Shown here piece after piece: positions 12,291 to 24,124 of a stretch of DNA of 64,000 nucleotides. The translations under genes were made by a program, and so were the position numbers. Under the pieces are notes generated by a model. It did no database searches, was not told the DNA's origin, and saw only the letters and a list, made by a program, of their open reading frames with translations. The first letter of the stretch is position 1, and the number at the start of each line of letters is the position of its first letter. This stretch comes from Angiostrongylus vasorum (taxonomy: Eukaryota > Nematoda > Chromadorea > Rhabditida > Metastrongylidae): NCBI GenBank assembly GCA_018806985.1, contig JADANN010000091.1, forward strand, positions 143,174 through 207,173, given 5' to 3'.

Positions 12291-12789
12291 TCATTTTTTA
12301 TTCAGTTCTTCATGATTTAGAAATGGAAAACACAGTGTGTTGGAAAATGCAGTTGGAAAAAGGCGGTCTCTTTCAGATGATGGGGCCGATGAGCAGAAGA
12401 TGACAACTGAAGTCATTTTACCACTCTTGACGTCCGAAATGAAATAATCACTGATGAGAACCAAAAAGAAACATTGAAAAGCAAAGAATCACGCCAACGC
12501 CAAAGCCGATCTGCTTTCGATCGATGGATATCTTTTTTCATTAACGCACCAGAACATGACAGCAACATACAAACGCAGCATAAATGACCATGATCAATTA
12601 AGTAAAGATTACTTCTGAAAAATCGAGAAATTTCTTGAGAGAAGACAGCCTCTTCAAGTATAAAATTACTAAAAGTTCTAGTAAGCGTAAGGAGTGAAGT
12701 TAATCACATAATTTGAGCCATAACAGGTTTTCAACTATAAAATAGCCCCTGTTATCGCAGTTCGCCTTCCCACAAAAAAGATAAAAATG

Positions 12790-13070
12790 AAGGATAAAGC
12801 TCTAGGCATTGGTCAATCCTTGAGGGATGCGCCATGCTTCCGACTTCATTAAGCATCGTTCGAAGGTGATTGAATGCATATCTGGCCTTTACAATGACTT
12901 GCGGTGGCCTATCGATGTATCGAGCTAGTGCTGCTATCCTCCCAGACTGGTCTGGTACCAATTTACCGACCACGGAGGGATGGAAGGCTTGCTGGGCCAT
13001 GGGCGCGAGGATCGGAGAATCCACGTGTGTGCTGCAGGGCGTCTCGGACCACTGCGCTACACCACACGCC
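12790..13070 (-). mobile_element. SINE-1 copy
   Basis: Full-length SINE-1 in reverse, from AGGATAAAGCTCTAGGCATT to CACTGCGCTACACCACACGCC. The several 60-106 codon frames across it on both strands come from the SINE and are not genes. The stretch 12291-12789 before it is featureless. Confidence 0.8.
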
Positions 13071-13719
13071 ATCTTTCCATAATAGTGGTGAAATTGCGCA
13101 AATCTCCTCCAAAATGGCGAAAAACAGACGTAGTAGAAAAGTATGCAAAAGCAGTGAGTTGTTTAAAACAGGACCACGATGGCGTAGATTCGATTTGTAA
13201 GCATTCGTAAATGATCTTCGGCAAAATTGGAGAAGTTCGATACTGTAAACATAGTAAGATTTTTGCAAAGTTGTTGACTTTTCTGTGTTTATATAACTTG
13301 AAAATCCATAGAGGAATTCTAGTGAGCTGACAATTCAAACATCCAAATACTCGGACTGGTTTTGAAACACGAAAAGAGGTTTGTCGAGTGAACAGAAAGA
13401 TGAAAATTTACATAGTAACCATATGATTGACAGCTTCTCGAAAAGTTCACCGTTTTCATGTGCTTTCCAGTGAAGAAGAACCGCTGATGAGAGTCGCATA
13501 TGGCTCATGACTGCACCACCCTCACATCAAGAATCAATGCGAAGGTACGGGGCGAGATCAAAAAAGCTGTGTGTATCACGTTGTTTGGGGAATTGATCAA
13601 GACCTTGTTGTTTTGCTTGTCTTGCATATGTCCGAGCAAAAATTGTTCTTCGAACGATCTATGATATATCAATGCACAGTTCATCTTATGCACTTTCGGT
13701 TTGTGGGATTAAATTATAA

Positions 13720-14190
13720 CGCCAAGGTGCATTTCTTAGAAATTCTAAAAAATTCGAAAGAAAAGTTTGGAAAAAGCAATTTGGAAAGACTTAATTTACG
13801 AAGTAAAAACTCGCTCGTGTGCAGCACAAGCAGCTGGAGACATTAATGAAGTATAGGGCCAAGAAAGTGCTAACGAAGCCACGAAGGTTTAAGAGTAAAC
13901 GAATGGTTTAAAAAAATTTTTTCGCATGGTTTGATAAATTTCATCGTGGCGAATTCAACATTGAAGATGAGGAAAGCCGCAGACGTCCTTCTGTTGTCGG
14001 CGACGATGAATTGAAAGCTTTAGAAAAGGCAAATATGAGCTGCAACTCTTCGGAAACATACAGAAGATCTTGACGAAGGCATCTCAACTTTTTTGGTGCA
14101 TGTTGGTAAAAAATTGGAAGGTTGGAGAAACTCGGTAATTCGATCCCGAACGAAATAGCAACGCGTCGCACAGCCGACCTTGTAAAACTG
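13720..14190 (+). pseudogene. Mariner-like transposase remnant
   Basis: Frames read through lesions give a mariner N-terminal region: AAQAAGDINEV, then GQESANEAT, WFKKFF-like residues, DKFHRGEFNIEDEESRRRPS, VVGDDELKALEKANM and GNSIPNEIATR. This is the paired HTH DNA-binding half and linker (families read FRxGDFSLEDEPRSGRPS and LGKWVPHEL). An in-frame stop, several frameshifts and the absence of the DDD catalytic half show it is dead. Identification rests on motif order. Confidence 0.75.
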
Positions 14191-14281
14191 TACTAAGCCG
14201 ATTTTCCTTAAACCTCGGCTTGAATATTCAGTAGACCTTTTGGATTGTTCAGCTTACATAACTTAGTTATACAACTTTTTA

Positions 14282-14510
14282 TTCGGCTAGCTTTTCAATG
14301 TCTTCGCCTTCTCGCCGTCTTCTAACTGGCTCGAGAGGTGCTCTAATGAAGAGGATCCGGCTCGATATGACAGCGAAGACTCCACATCGAGATGACACAC
14401 AACTGTGGACCATCGACTCAAATCATCGGCTCTATGGAAGGCGAAGACATCGAAATATTTGCCGAATAAAGGTTGTATAACAACCTCGGGTTAGCTGAAA
14501 AATCCAAAAG
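14282..14510 (+). repeat. Short hammerhead-bearing repeats, inverted pair
   Basis: A minus-strand 3' end (TTATTCGGCTAGC, 14278-14325) is followed by a plus-strand copy (14350-14505) with the GCTCGATATGACAGCGAAGA block, CAACTGTGGACCATCGACTC, a broken core (CTATGGA in place of CTGATGA, GAAA at 14452-14455) and GTATAACAACCTCGGGTTAGCTG. The pair repeats the outward-facing 3' end layout seen for PLEs. Confidence 0.55.
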
Positions 14511-14821
14511 AAATTAACCGCTCTTATAAAGTTTGAACGAGCTGAGTTGCGAAACTCTCATTCACAATACTTGACAGATCTCTCTTCCTTCGAGCATCTC
14601 GACAACTTCCTATGAGAGAATGTTTCAGAAATCAAGCCGAGGGTGAAACAGCCTTTAAAGATTTCATCGCCTCCAGAAGCCCAGAGTTTCTATGGAATAC
14701 ACAAGCTTGTTTGTTATGGTGAAGAATCTGTAGACTCTGATGTTTTTATCTCTAGTAATAAAGTTCATTCCGAATTGAGAAATGCCACTTGAGAGAAAAC
14801 TTCTGAACAAATCATCGCTTA

Positions 14822-14846
14822 GACCCTCTCTCTCTCTCTCTCTTTC
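14822..14846. repeat. (CT)n microsatellite
   Basis: A short CT array of about 10 units in otherwise unassigned DNA. Confidence 0.9.
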
Positions 14847-14934
14847 TTGCTCACCGTATACAAAATCCGGGAAACAAAAAAAAGTAAAACTTAACAATTC
14901 TTTATATTCTTGTTTAGCAAATACGATGTGTTAT

Positions 14935-15430
14935 TTTACTTCGTTGTTTACGTAAACGTTTCGGCGGATTTCGCCTTCCACAGAGCCTGGAAAGGTCAAG
15001 TTGACTGTAATCTACACGGTCAAACACCCCTATAACCAAACAGAAAAAGTGCTAAACCAAGATTTCAATCACTTTGGACACAGAATAACTTCTTTGCACA
15101 TTCACCGCTTTCTACGAGTCTTCCACTGAGTATGTCGCGTAGAGACCAACCGCACAGAAGTCACATGGAAGCGTAATGTGCCCTCCCATAAGAATGACAG
15201 CCTTATATACTGCCCAATATCACGTGTGATAATGAGGCATTCTTCCCTGCGGTTCATTTTCGGATTTCTGGAATTAATCCAGAACGCCTCGAGAGTTTTG
15301 CGCGCTTGTGTTTTTTGATTCCTGTGCGAGGATCGTAACCTCTACTTCAAAATCCTACCCGTTATGTCTCTGCATGCTATGCGTGCCTTGTGGAGTATTT
15401 GCTTAACTTGCTTAACCTGCTTAAGTTTTG
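14935..15430 (-). pseudogene. PLE 3' end with ribozyme-like terminus
   Basis: On the minus strand this is the end of the GIY-YIG region followed by the PLE 3' tail, shared nearly base for base with 48.1-48.5 kb and 50.3-50.7 kb. The terminal hammerhead-like core lies at about 14957-14985: stem II GGCG/CGCC and GAAACGT are intact, but the core reads CTGTGGA. RT is absent. Confidence 0.75.
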
Positions 15431-16754
15431 CTTTAAAAACTTGACACAGTGATTATAACATGCTCTAAACGAATTGCATGACGACGATTGTAATATCCTA
15501 AAAAATCAGACAGGGAAAACTATTTAAAGCGAAAAAAATATTGAAAGGAGTACTGTCTGAGGTAAAGAAGCGTAAAAAAGAACTGGTTGGTAAATTTTTT
15601 TAAAATTCGGAGTTTCCCTCTAGCACTAATCTGTTTCCTACCTACCTTTTCACCAATAATAAATGAATGTAGAAATGTGCTGCTCTCGATCGTTCATCTC
15701 TTTTCTCTGTGAAAATGTCGGCTCAGAGGTTGAGATTATTGAGAAAGGTAAACGCTTTGAATACTATATGATTGTAAAACTATTCCAGCGTTCACGAAGC
15801 ACTTTTCCCAGAGAATCAATGAAGCAGGAAGTTGTTAGAATCTTTTTTCTTGTCAAGAAACCTGGGTGAAAAAAAATTGGTGAGAAATGAAACCCAGGGA
15901 TTATTTTTTTGACATGCATATCTCATCACTTAATTAACACCTCTGAAAAAACTTTCACTTTACTGCGAACATTTTAAATGGGAAGAGTAACTCATTCCCA
16001 TCCATTTCTAGAACAATCCTGTCCAAAGTGAAATTTCATGCATTATTTTAGCCTCCCTTGCTAAAAAAGGTCTTCTAAGGTTTAAACACTTTCTTGTTAA
16101 CTTTGCACTTACATCCACGCTTGATTTTTCAAATTTGCTAACCATCCCATCTACGCTTGACTTTTTTTAAATTTTGTAAGAGATTTAGTAAAAAAGCAAA
16201 AAAAAGGCTTAAATTTAAACTTAAAAAATATCTACTCCACCGTTATATGTCCGATGTTTGGTAAGTTTCAGTGTGAAAACTGGACAACTGTAAAAGCAAT
16301 CATGACAATCACGGACGACCGATGTTCACTAAAAATATTCCCACGGACTATTACCTTCCAGTTCCTTCTTTTTTTCTTCGAGCAAAAAATATAACATTAA
16401 ATTCACGGGAACTTTATCTGCGATATGAATGGGTCTTCAGCAAATAAATTTGTTTTCATGTGGCACGAAAGGCACTTCTTATTTGGCAGCGGAGGGTCGT
16501 TCAGGTGAGTGACCCTTCGGAAGTCGAACGGACCAGATACGGAACATAAAAACGAAACACAAGTAGTACCATTACCATCATCTGTTTTTTCCTCGAACGT
16601 TTCGCAAACAGCTACGGCCCAACGGCGAATTGGGCACAAAGTTTCACATGTTTTCGAATGAAACGCTCAGAATCCTTAACCACTAATGCGGGAAAAAGTT
16701 TTATTCCAACCTTACAGCAGCGCAAAATGTGGCACGAGACAAGTTCGAGAACTA
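15431..16754. other. Unassigned stretch with one possible exon
   Basis: No gene is recognised. A possible plus-strand exon lies at about 16406-16502: an open frame with ATG at 16426 running to a strong TTCAG|GTGAGT donor, 26 codons, including FMWHERHFLFGSGGSF. The minus strand is open over the same bases, so the strand is uncertain. Confidence 0.25.
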
Positions 16755-16985
16755 ATAAAATCAAAAAATCATAAGGTTGTCAATCACAACGATGTTGAGA
16801 TAATTGCGAAACTCAAATTCCATACCATATTCGATCCCACGACTTCCCTTTCCAGAGTTCATGTGTCACCCACTGCACCACTGGGGCTTACGTTCCGCTT
16901 TTTCCTCGGGCAGTTTTTTTTACCCCTAGCGGTGCTGTCAGCAATCAGCTATTAACGGGAGTGATCTGGTGAGCACAAAACGAAT
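16755..16985 (+). repeat. Diverged FB element fragment
   Basis: It has the FB landmarks in order: a CACAACGATGTTGAGATAAT arm, an eroded tRNA-like block, CAGCAATCAGCTATTAACGG and GTGATCTGGTGAGCACAAAA. Confidence 0.5.
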
Positions 16986-17289
16986 CACAAATCCAATCAT
17001 AAACCAAAATTACAATGTATAATCTTTATTCACCGCCTATTATTATTTCATAACTGGGTAATAGGCTATCAGTTAGTGACAAAGGTTGTAGAGTGTGTAG
17101 TAATCGCTCCTCCGCTTGATATTGAGATAGCGTGAAAATATTTTGAAAACTCGTCCCTTTGTTGCCCATACCTTGAGAAAAAGTCTCCAAAAGTCAGTAC
17201 CAAGAATTGAATACCGAGTGGGTTAAAATGGCAACCAAGCTATGTTTAAAATCAATAGTTATTTTGCAACCTAAAATTGATTAACCAAT

Positions 17290-18870
17290 ATGTCCCGTCA
17301 TATATTTAGCAAAACTCATAAGCTAGTATTCACTGTCGACCTAGCGTCTATCGGGCCCTCAACGTTCAAGGTTGGACGTATCACTAGCTGCGCAAAACAG
17401 TCCGAGGATAGAATAGCTTCTTTCATAAGCCTAACACTCATCCAGCTGCTGGAACACATCTCAGCCCATCTAACCAATGCCCAAATGTTCGGGAGTCATC
17501 TAGGTAACGCTCGCCCTAACGGCGCGCACGTGATAGAGTCCTTCCACGTTACCGCACTTTTTTACAAATGTGTCGAATGACACAGCTATGAAAGCGATCC
17601 ACGACCTCCTTAAACAACACGAAGAAGCAAAGAACATGTGTGGCTTCTCTGTTCAGTAGTTGATGATCCTCTAAATAAGTGCCTGGATGCTCAATCTTAA
17701 GATAATTTGCACAAATGAGAGGATATAAAATGGAACCTGGAGTTGCACCGAGCCTTGTCATTGCTTTTATATTCAAGGAGGAAGCACGAGTAATCGATGT
17801 CCTGCCAGTACTTTATTGCAGATATACAGATTATTGTTTTGTCATCTGCTCCACACAAGAGGAGGTGGACAAATGTTTTGAATTGTTGAATGACCATCAG
17901 GGCACATAAACCTCACCCGAGAGGAACCGATGAATAACCGGCTTCTGTTTCTAAAAGTTCAAATCAACCAGTGCAAAAACGGTTACACCACCGAATGGTA
18001 GCGAAAGCCAAGTAAAAAAACAAACGGGTCCGTTACCTCTCTTCTCATCGTTCAGACAGTAAAAAGGCAATTGTCAGAAATATGTTTCGTACAGCCGACA
18101 GTGTGCGCAGAAGAAGAGAGCAGAGGGAGGAATCACTGGAATTGGCATGAAAAAATAGCCATTTCCAATGGCGGCGAAGCATTAGCTGCTCAGGATAGGT
18201 GCAGAGGAAAAGACATAGCACAAAACGACAAGTCTAGTGAAAATAGGGGTCCCGTTCATGTTGCCGTTTATTTAAAACAGAATGATCACAATCATAAAAC
18301 GTTTCTGGAAGAGGGCCGGTATGAAGTACTCGGCAACAGTGATTGAAATAACACCGAACACTCTTAGATGCCGGATTATTCGTAACCGCCTGACTGACGG
18401 TCCAGGCACAAGTGAAAATTGCATAATATCCCTAACGGTAGAGGTTGTGATTGCATGAGTTCGGGCATGGTTTACCTGGTCTCCCGTAAACCATGTGGGG
18501 ACGAATACTTTAGCGAAACGGTTAAACCATTCTGCGTCCTCATAAAATAGATCGCAGATGGCAAGCGTAGAGTTATGTAAAATACACCACTAGGAGCTCA
18601 TAGGACACAAAGACACAACGGGGAACACTTTGATTTATAAGCTCCAATCATCGCACAGGAATCGAAAGCTTTAGCGCGTAAAAATCTTGAGACGTTTTGG
18701 ATAAATTCGAAAAATCCAGAATTTAACTACAAAGCAGAGGGCCTTGTGATCACGTGCGATCTCGCCCAATTTCTCAGATCGATTTTTTGATCTGAGCCAT
18801 GCACATTTCTCACCCATGGAGAACTCTGTGCGCCTGGTTTCCAGTAATAACTAGAGTCCTTAAGAGCAAC
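17290..18870 (+). pseudogene. PLE copy, RT plus GIY-YIG, inactivated
   Basis: This is the longest single-strand PLE copy here. The frame from 17290 reads the RT finger and palm region (HLTNAQMFGSHLGNARPNGA) and motif A as ESFHVTALF, where families have SFDV: the catalytic Asp is His. After a frameshift, LLKQHEEAKNMCGF follows, then GYKMEPGVAPSL (motif B) and CRYTDYCF at 17818-17841 in place of YIDD (motif C), so both catalytic positions are lost. Connector sequence follows to about 18430, with remnants of the GIY-YIG domain (about 18440-18550) and C-terminal KTLEAF-like residues. A known PLE carries RT then GIY-YIG in one ORF, which fits. It has no trace of a functional ORF. Confidence 0.8.
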
Positions 18871-18939
18871 AAAACGATAAGCCCAACGACCGACTTTATC
18901 TCTTCTTACGTTTCCTTTTCGCTTATTATGAGCTGGATA

Positions 18940-19214
18940 GGGGTGTGTGGCGCAGTGGTCGGAGGCACCCTTGCAACACACACGTGGAATCGATCCCCGT
19001 GTCCATGGCCCACCAAGCCTTCCATCCCTCCGGAGTCGGCAAATTGCTACCATCTGGGAGGATAGCAGCACTGGCTTGATAAATTGGTAGGCCACCGCGA
19101 ATCATTGTAAAGGCCAGATATGCATTCAGTCACCTCCAACGATGCTTAATGAAGTCGAATGCATGGCGCATCCCTCAGAGGTTGATCAACTCCGAGAGCT
19201 TCATCGTTTTATCC
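18940..19214 (+). mobile_element. SINE-1 copy
   Basis: Full-length, from GGGGTGTGTGGCGCAGTGG to CTTCATCGTTTTATCC. The central block lacks a few bases (CAAATTGCTACCATCTGGG), whereas the 19.6 kb copy reads CTACCAGACTTGTCTG. Confidence 0.85.
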
Positions 19215-19563
19215 TAGTTACTGCAAACGGTTATTTGTCGTGGGCAAGTTAAACGATGGATTCCTTCCAGCATTCCTTTTTCCTTACCCAGATACTACCA
19301 GTGCAGTGCTAGGAAGACCAGCTCTGAAAGGAAGCAGACATGGAATGCAAAAAAGGCTTTAAATGTATATTACATAAATAACCTGGCACAGCATTTATTA
19401 CAGTAGGGCTCTCTACTGGCCTTTCTCAAATAGCAAGTAGATTATTTAGGAAAAATAAATCCTATGGTTCAATTTTCATTCCAAAAAGAAAGATGAAGAA
19501 ATCAAGATAGCATCGATGAACAGGCCGTAAAACTACTATTAGAACGGAATTATTTTCATGTGA

Positions 19564-19811
19564 TGGGCGCGTGTGGTGCAGTGGTCGGAGGCACCTTGCA
19601 ACACACACGTGGAATCGATCCCCCGTGTCCATGGCCCACCAAGCCTTCCATCCCTCCGGAGTCGGCAAATTGCTACCAGACTTGTCTGAGAGTATAGCAG
19701 CACTGGCTCGATACATCAGTATTCAATCACCTCGAAATGATGCTTAGTGGAGTCGAATGCATGGCACATCCCTCAGGGGGATTGATCAACGCAAAGAGCT
19801 TTATCCTTTAT
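19564..19811 (+). mobile_element. SINE-1 copy with internal deletion
   Basis: It shares the CAAATTGCTACCA variant with the copy at 18940, so the two are close relatives. About 40 bp (the GGCCACCGCGAGTCATTG block) are missing after TACATCAGTA. Confidence 0.8.
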
Positions 19812-20722
19812 GCTATCATCTTCACAACACATTGATTTCAAAAATGTGTCAAAGATATAAGTTAGAGTCGCTCAATCTCAGTAATATAGCCTGCTCTTCA
19901 GTTTTAGGTACTCAGCATTCTCGCAAATTTTAATAATTTGTCTTAAAAGTGTGAGAAATATTTTCTACATGAAATGGTTTTAAGAAGTAGAAATATATTC
20001 TCACACTAGGAGTTTTTCTCACGCATCCGGCACTTAATGACCACGATATTTCAAAGTCTTCCCTTCATAAATATCCCCCTAAGTGGAAGATCTTAAACCT
20101 GTTTGGTGTTGCGAATTAATCGGCGCGTATTTCAGACGGAAATTAGAGAGAAAGGGTATAGAAACAAAAAAAGTTACCAATCGACCTTTCATAAGTGGTT
20201 TCAGTGGATAGGACTACTCCACATGTTGAGTCGTGTGTACTACTTACACCTTAGGTAAGTAGATGTGCTTATCTAGGTTCAAACCTACATCTTTACGTGA
20301 TCGATAAATGAAAATGTTGTGAGTGAGATCATGAGTGACAGCTAGGGATCGCTGTCATTAGATAACACCTCACCTACTACTTAGTAATGCTCTCGACGAG
20401 TTACCCAAGAAGTACATTCAAACCACTAGTCTGCATCCTTCATTCCATCGTACTCCTCTCAAGCATGCAGCAACAAAAAAAAACAACGAAATATAAGGAA
20501 TAAATATGAAGCTATTTATTCGAATAAATTCATAAACTTCACCTTATTTGCTGAATACAAGTGTTCTTAAAAAGGTGAGTAATCGAAAGATGCCAAAGAA
20601 GCATTAGACACCGATTATCTAGTGCTGTTTCATTTCTTACTCTGGTGAGTTTCTTCCCTTTCATAAACAAAGACACAAACCACAGGTTTTTTCTTCGTCG
20701 ATTTATCGTCGTACTATCGTAC
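19812..20722. other. Unassigned stretch
   Basis: No repeat, RNA or gene is recognised. If the minus-strand exon at 20723 reads through, its 3' end would extend to 20539. Confidence 0.3.
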
Positions 20723-20813
20723 CTGATGTTATTATCATCGCGTCGATAGGTATCATTAACGGCCATTCCAAGGGCAAAAACTTCAAGGATACCAAGCACA
20801 ATCGTACCACCGC
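20723..20813 (-). CDS. Possible membrane-protein exon
   Basis: On the minus strand an ATTGTAG acceptor opens a frame reading GGGTIVLGILEVFALGMAV followed by NDTYRRDDNNIR, then a CAG|GTACG donor. Without splicing the same frame continues to a stop at 20539, adding a basic tail of about 60 residues. The hydrophobic run of 17 residues followed by a charged tail resembles the last membrane span and cytoplasmic tail of a tetraspanin-like protein. The family is a guess. A second hydrophobic stretch lies just upstream on the same strand (20870-20999). Confidence 0.35.
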
Positions 20814-20869
20814 CTACAATTAACTTAAAAAATATTTAGCACTAATATTTTGTTCGAGCTTTTTCCTAC

Positions 20870-20999
20870 TTCTGACCGCGTAATCACGAGCTTCAGTTCA
20901 ACTACTTCTACAGATATGACAATGATATCAGCGGCAACAATATTGATAATAACACAAGCCGAGAGAATGATAACCCATGAAGCGGATACACTGACACGA
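20870..20999 (-). CDS. Possible upstream membrane-span exon
   Basis: The minus-strand frame reads SASWVIILSACVIINIVAAD and further hydrophobic residues, about 25 in all, ending in EVVELKLV. It follows a TTCATCCAAAG acceptor-like site. Boundaries are unclear. It would precede the 20723-20813 exon if both belong to one multi-span protein. The purine-rich plus strand at 21060-21460 gives artificial Phe/Ser/Leu-rich minus frames that I do not support. Confidence 0.25.
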
Positions 21000-21713
21000 C
21001 TTTGGATGAAGAAGACATGGGACGGAGGGGAAAAAATCGCAGTTGGGGGGAAAAATACGTGAGAAGGGAATGAAATACGTGTAATACTTAGAAAATAATC
21101 ATAATGAAACAAAATTGACAAGGTAAGCAGAAGAAGCGGTTATCAGATGCGAACTCGACGAAGAATCGACAAAATGTAAGAGAAACTAAGGATTAATATA
21201 GGAAGATTGGAAACAAGGAATGAGTGAAACACAGCGATGAGTTCCAAGTGAACATCGACAGAACGAAGAAGACGAAGATGGTGATGAGAGAAAAGCGCAA
21301 AAACAAGAAGACATATTGACGAAGAAAAAAAGCCCATAATGAGAAAAAAAAGCCAAGGAAGAATTCAAAAAGGTTCCATGACGAAGCATAGTCAAAAAAG
21401 GGAATAAGAGAATAGATGCCAGTACTAGAAAAGCTAGTGAAATTCGAAGAGCACACGAGCGGAAAACTATCCCTAAAAAATGGCTAAATTCTGACAGTCC
21501 AATTACAATAGAAAAATTGCATTTATAGTTTGGAAAAACAAGTATTGAAGAAATGACAATATTGGTCTGGCTCCCTTAATCTTATTATATCCTTCTAAAA
21601 TGCTAAGAATCTCTATATGAAGCTAACTGAATAACAACATCGTGATAGATAGCACATTTTACACAAACCCTAGCATTTCACCTCGTAATTTCAAGCGTTT
21701 TAGAGACAGAAGA

Positions 21714-21982
21714 GGGCGCATGTAGCGCAATGGTCAGAAAGCCGTTCTGCAATGCACACTGGATCGGTTGCAGGTTCGATCTCACTCTCTGGGCTTATAG
21801 AGCCTTCTATTCTTCCGGGAATCAGAAAAATAGCACTAAACTTATTTGGGAGGATGAAATGAGTGACTCAATATACTGGTATGCCACTACAAGTCCTCTA
21901 CGATACTTGGTGAAGTCGAGTTTATTTCCCACCCCTTAGAAATTGATCAACGCCGAATGCGCTACCCTTCCACGCTTTGAAA
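21714..21982 (+). mobile_element. SINE-1, older copy with best box B
   Basis: This divergent copy has TGTAGCGCAATGGTCAG as box A and GCAGGTTCGATCTC as box B, close to the tRNA consensus GGTTCGANTCC. It therefore supports the tRNA origin of the family. The tail reads AAATTGATCAACGCCGAATG. Confidence 0.75.
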
Positions 21983-22671
21983 GAAAACTATTTTCAAGTT
22001 CCCTTTACTGCTGAAAAAAATTCTTTTTCCACAATACTGGAAGAAGCTTGGTTGAGAATCCGATAGGAATTATACGGTGACAATGGATAAAAAACCATGG
22101 TGTGGAGCAAGAGACAAAAGTTACTGGTAGAAATGTGACTTTGCTTCATGTGTTGCATATTTGTGAACGGAGACAACAATGCCAATACCATCTTCAATAT
22201 CTCATACATTGTGACTGTCGTTTATTTGAGTTATGTAGGCTCCTTTTCAGAAGTTTGCCCTTTCTTATTTGCAATTTTGCTGTAGCGGTTTCTCTGCTGA
22301 TCCTATCTTATCCATCAGATCAGCCATATTTAATCTCGAGACATCAGTTTAATCAAGAACAAAGCAACTCAGTGGAGCACGCCTAACATTGCCGTGATGG
22401 TTCATCCCCTGACGGTCTACTTAAATGTTATTCTTTCGGGAGGTGAATAAGACTTTATGAATGAAGAAACTTTAAAGACTCGGTAACCAATGATGAATTT
22501 GTTTTCTACTTTACTACAGAAGTACTAAAAATATAATATATTGAGGCAGCCAGCTAAAGCTTTCACTAAGACATTTTTGCATAAAAGCTGTAACGAATTC
22601 TAACCTCTTTAGAAGAAGCTTCGAAAAAATTCCAGCTGTTTGCTTCTTAGCGTAAGTTGCGTTAATTTAAA
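21983..22671. other. Unassigned stretch
   Basis: No repeat or gene recognised; the 71 and 94 codon frames have no splice context. Confidence 0.3.
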
Positions 22672-22827
22672 ATGGATGACACGGAAATCGTTGACATGAC
22701 GAGAAAGAAAGCGATTGAAACATCCGTGCGAAAATTCAGATTCCAGTTCTGGGCAATCGTGAGCGGGTCGCCGCTCGCCCACACGAGCAACTCACCGTCG
22801 TGGGGATGGTTCGATTTCCCAGCTTGA
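22672..22827 (+). other. Small ORF over a GC-rich, tRNA-like island
   Basis: An ATG at 22672 opens 51 codons, from MDDTEIVDM to a stop at 22825. The second half lies in unusually GC-rich DNA that contains GGATGGTTCGATTTCCC at 22803-22819, a good polymerase III box B, so it may be a SINE head. No convincing box A is seen. Sequence of raised GC continues to about 23040. A coding exon and an older SINE are both possible. Confidence 0.3.
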
Positions 22828-23384
22828 ATATGAGACTACACGTTGTGTGAAGGCATCATCCTTCTTCGTCATGCATAGGAATCGGCAATCTTTGTCCCCA
22901 CCATGTCCGGCTGTTTGTTCCGCTCTCAAATGAGCTCATTGTTGAGTCGAACGAGATCGCCAACGATTTGAGTTATTCGAACGTCACATAGCGGAGTCTT
23001 TGTCTCATTCCTCTTGTTTCACGTCAATCGGTTTGCATCGACATTCTTCTGCTATTCATAAGAGCAAAAAATATACCCAGTGAAATTAGCACCGTTACTC
23101 GAATAGGGAACAAAAGCAAATCTGACAGAAAAAGGTCCAAATCTTCCAGAATTTTGACAAAACAAACCAAATTATACATAGTTTTCTTTACTGAACACAC
23201 CAGAATGCCTGTTTATGTGAACAGCGGTTAGAAGCGCCTTTACATACAGACGTGGTCGTTAGTTCGATGACGGGTCGTCATAGAATCAAGTTCGCCATTT
23301 CGGCGACTTCATGCTAGAGTTCTCTAAAAGGAAAAAAAGATCTGCATTAACATTCACCGAAGAGCAAATACGAGGTTGGTACTC

Positions 23385-23760
23385 TATTCTTTGTTTATGA
23401 ACAAGCCGACATTTCGGCAGATTTCGCTTTCTTCTGAGTCTGGGAAGCTCAACGTGACTACAATCTACCCAGCCTCCATAACCAAAACAAAAGAAAAAAC
23501 TCGAAACGAAGACTTCAGTCTCATTGAAAACAAAGTAGCTTCGTCGCACATTCACCGCTTTCTGGATTGTGTTCCTTCCATGTCACGTGAGAGCAACCAC
23601 ACAAAGTTCACATGGAAGCGTATTGTGCTTCTCTCATATTAAAATGCCACTCTTAAATAACGTGTTGGATCACGTGTCATAATGGGGCATTCCTCTGCTG
23701 TTCATTTTTTGGATCTCTGGAAAATATCCAGAAAGCTCCGTGCTTCGGCAGGGAGTAATG
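23385..23760 (-). pseudogene. PLE 3' end, left half of inverted pair
   Basis: On the minus strand this is the PLE tail (GTGTGCGACGAAGC, CAGAAAGCGGTGAATG) ending in a mutated ribozyme-like core at about 23405-23445 (AGAAGA core remnant, GAAATGTCGGC). It abuts a plus-strand copy of the same tail at 23761. Confidence 0.7.
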
Positions 23761-24085
23761 CCTCGTTATCACACATGATCTCGCGAAGTATTTAAGACTG
23801 ATATTCTAATATGAAAGAGGGACATGAACCATCCATGTGAACTCTGTGCGGTTGGTCTACATGTGACATGCTCAGTGGAAGACTCATAGAAAGCGGAGAG
23901 TGTGCCACAAAGCCATTTTTGTTTTCAATGGAATTGAAGTCTTGGTTCCGCGTTTTTTTTCTGTTTTGGTTACGGAGGTGTTTGGGTGGTTGAATTGCTG
24001 TCTACTTGACCTTTCCTGGCTCCAAAGAAGGCAAAATCGGCTGAAACGTCAGCAGGTTCGCAAACAAAGAATAAAGTAACAACTT
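23761..24085 (+). pseudogene. PLE 3' end, right half of inverted pair
   Basis: The plus-strand tail runs from TGCCTCGTTATCACACATGA, through GTGGAAGACTCATAGAAAGC and GGAGGTGTTTGGG, to a terminal core at about 24030-24066. There CCAAAGA has replaced CTGAAGA, while GAAACGTCAGC is intact. RT and nuclease parts are absent. Confidence 0.7.
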
Positions 24086-24124
24086 CTTGTGAACTCATCA
24101 ATAGTATAGTGAATTACAATTTAG

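Noticed and set aside
14957..14991. Functional hammerhead at this PLE end
   Set aside because: The core reads CTGTGGA, losing A6 of the conserved CTGANGA, so activity is not expected.
21143..21456. Three overlapping hydrophobic minus-strand frames
   Set aside because: The plus strand is a purine-rich run, which gives Phe/Ser/Leu frames on the other strand in all phases; no splice support.
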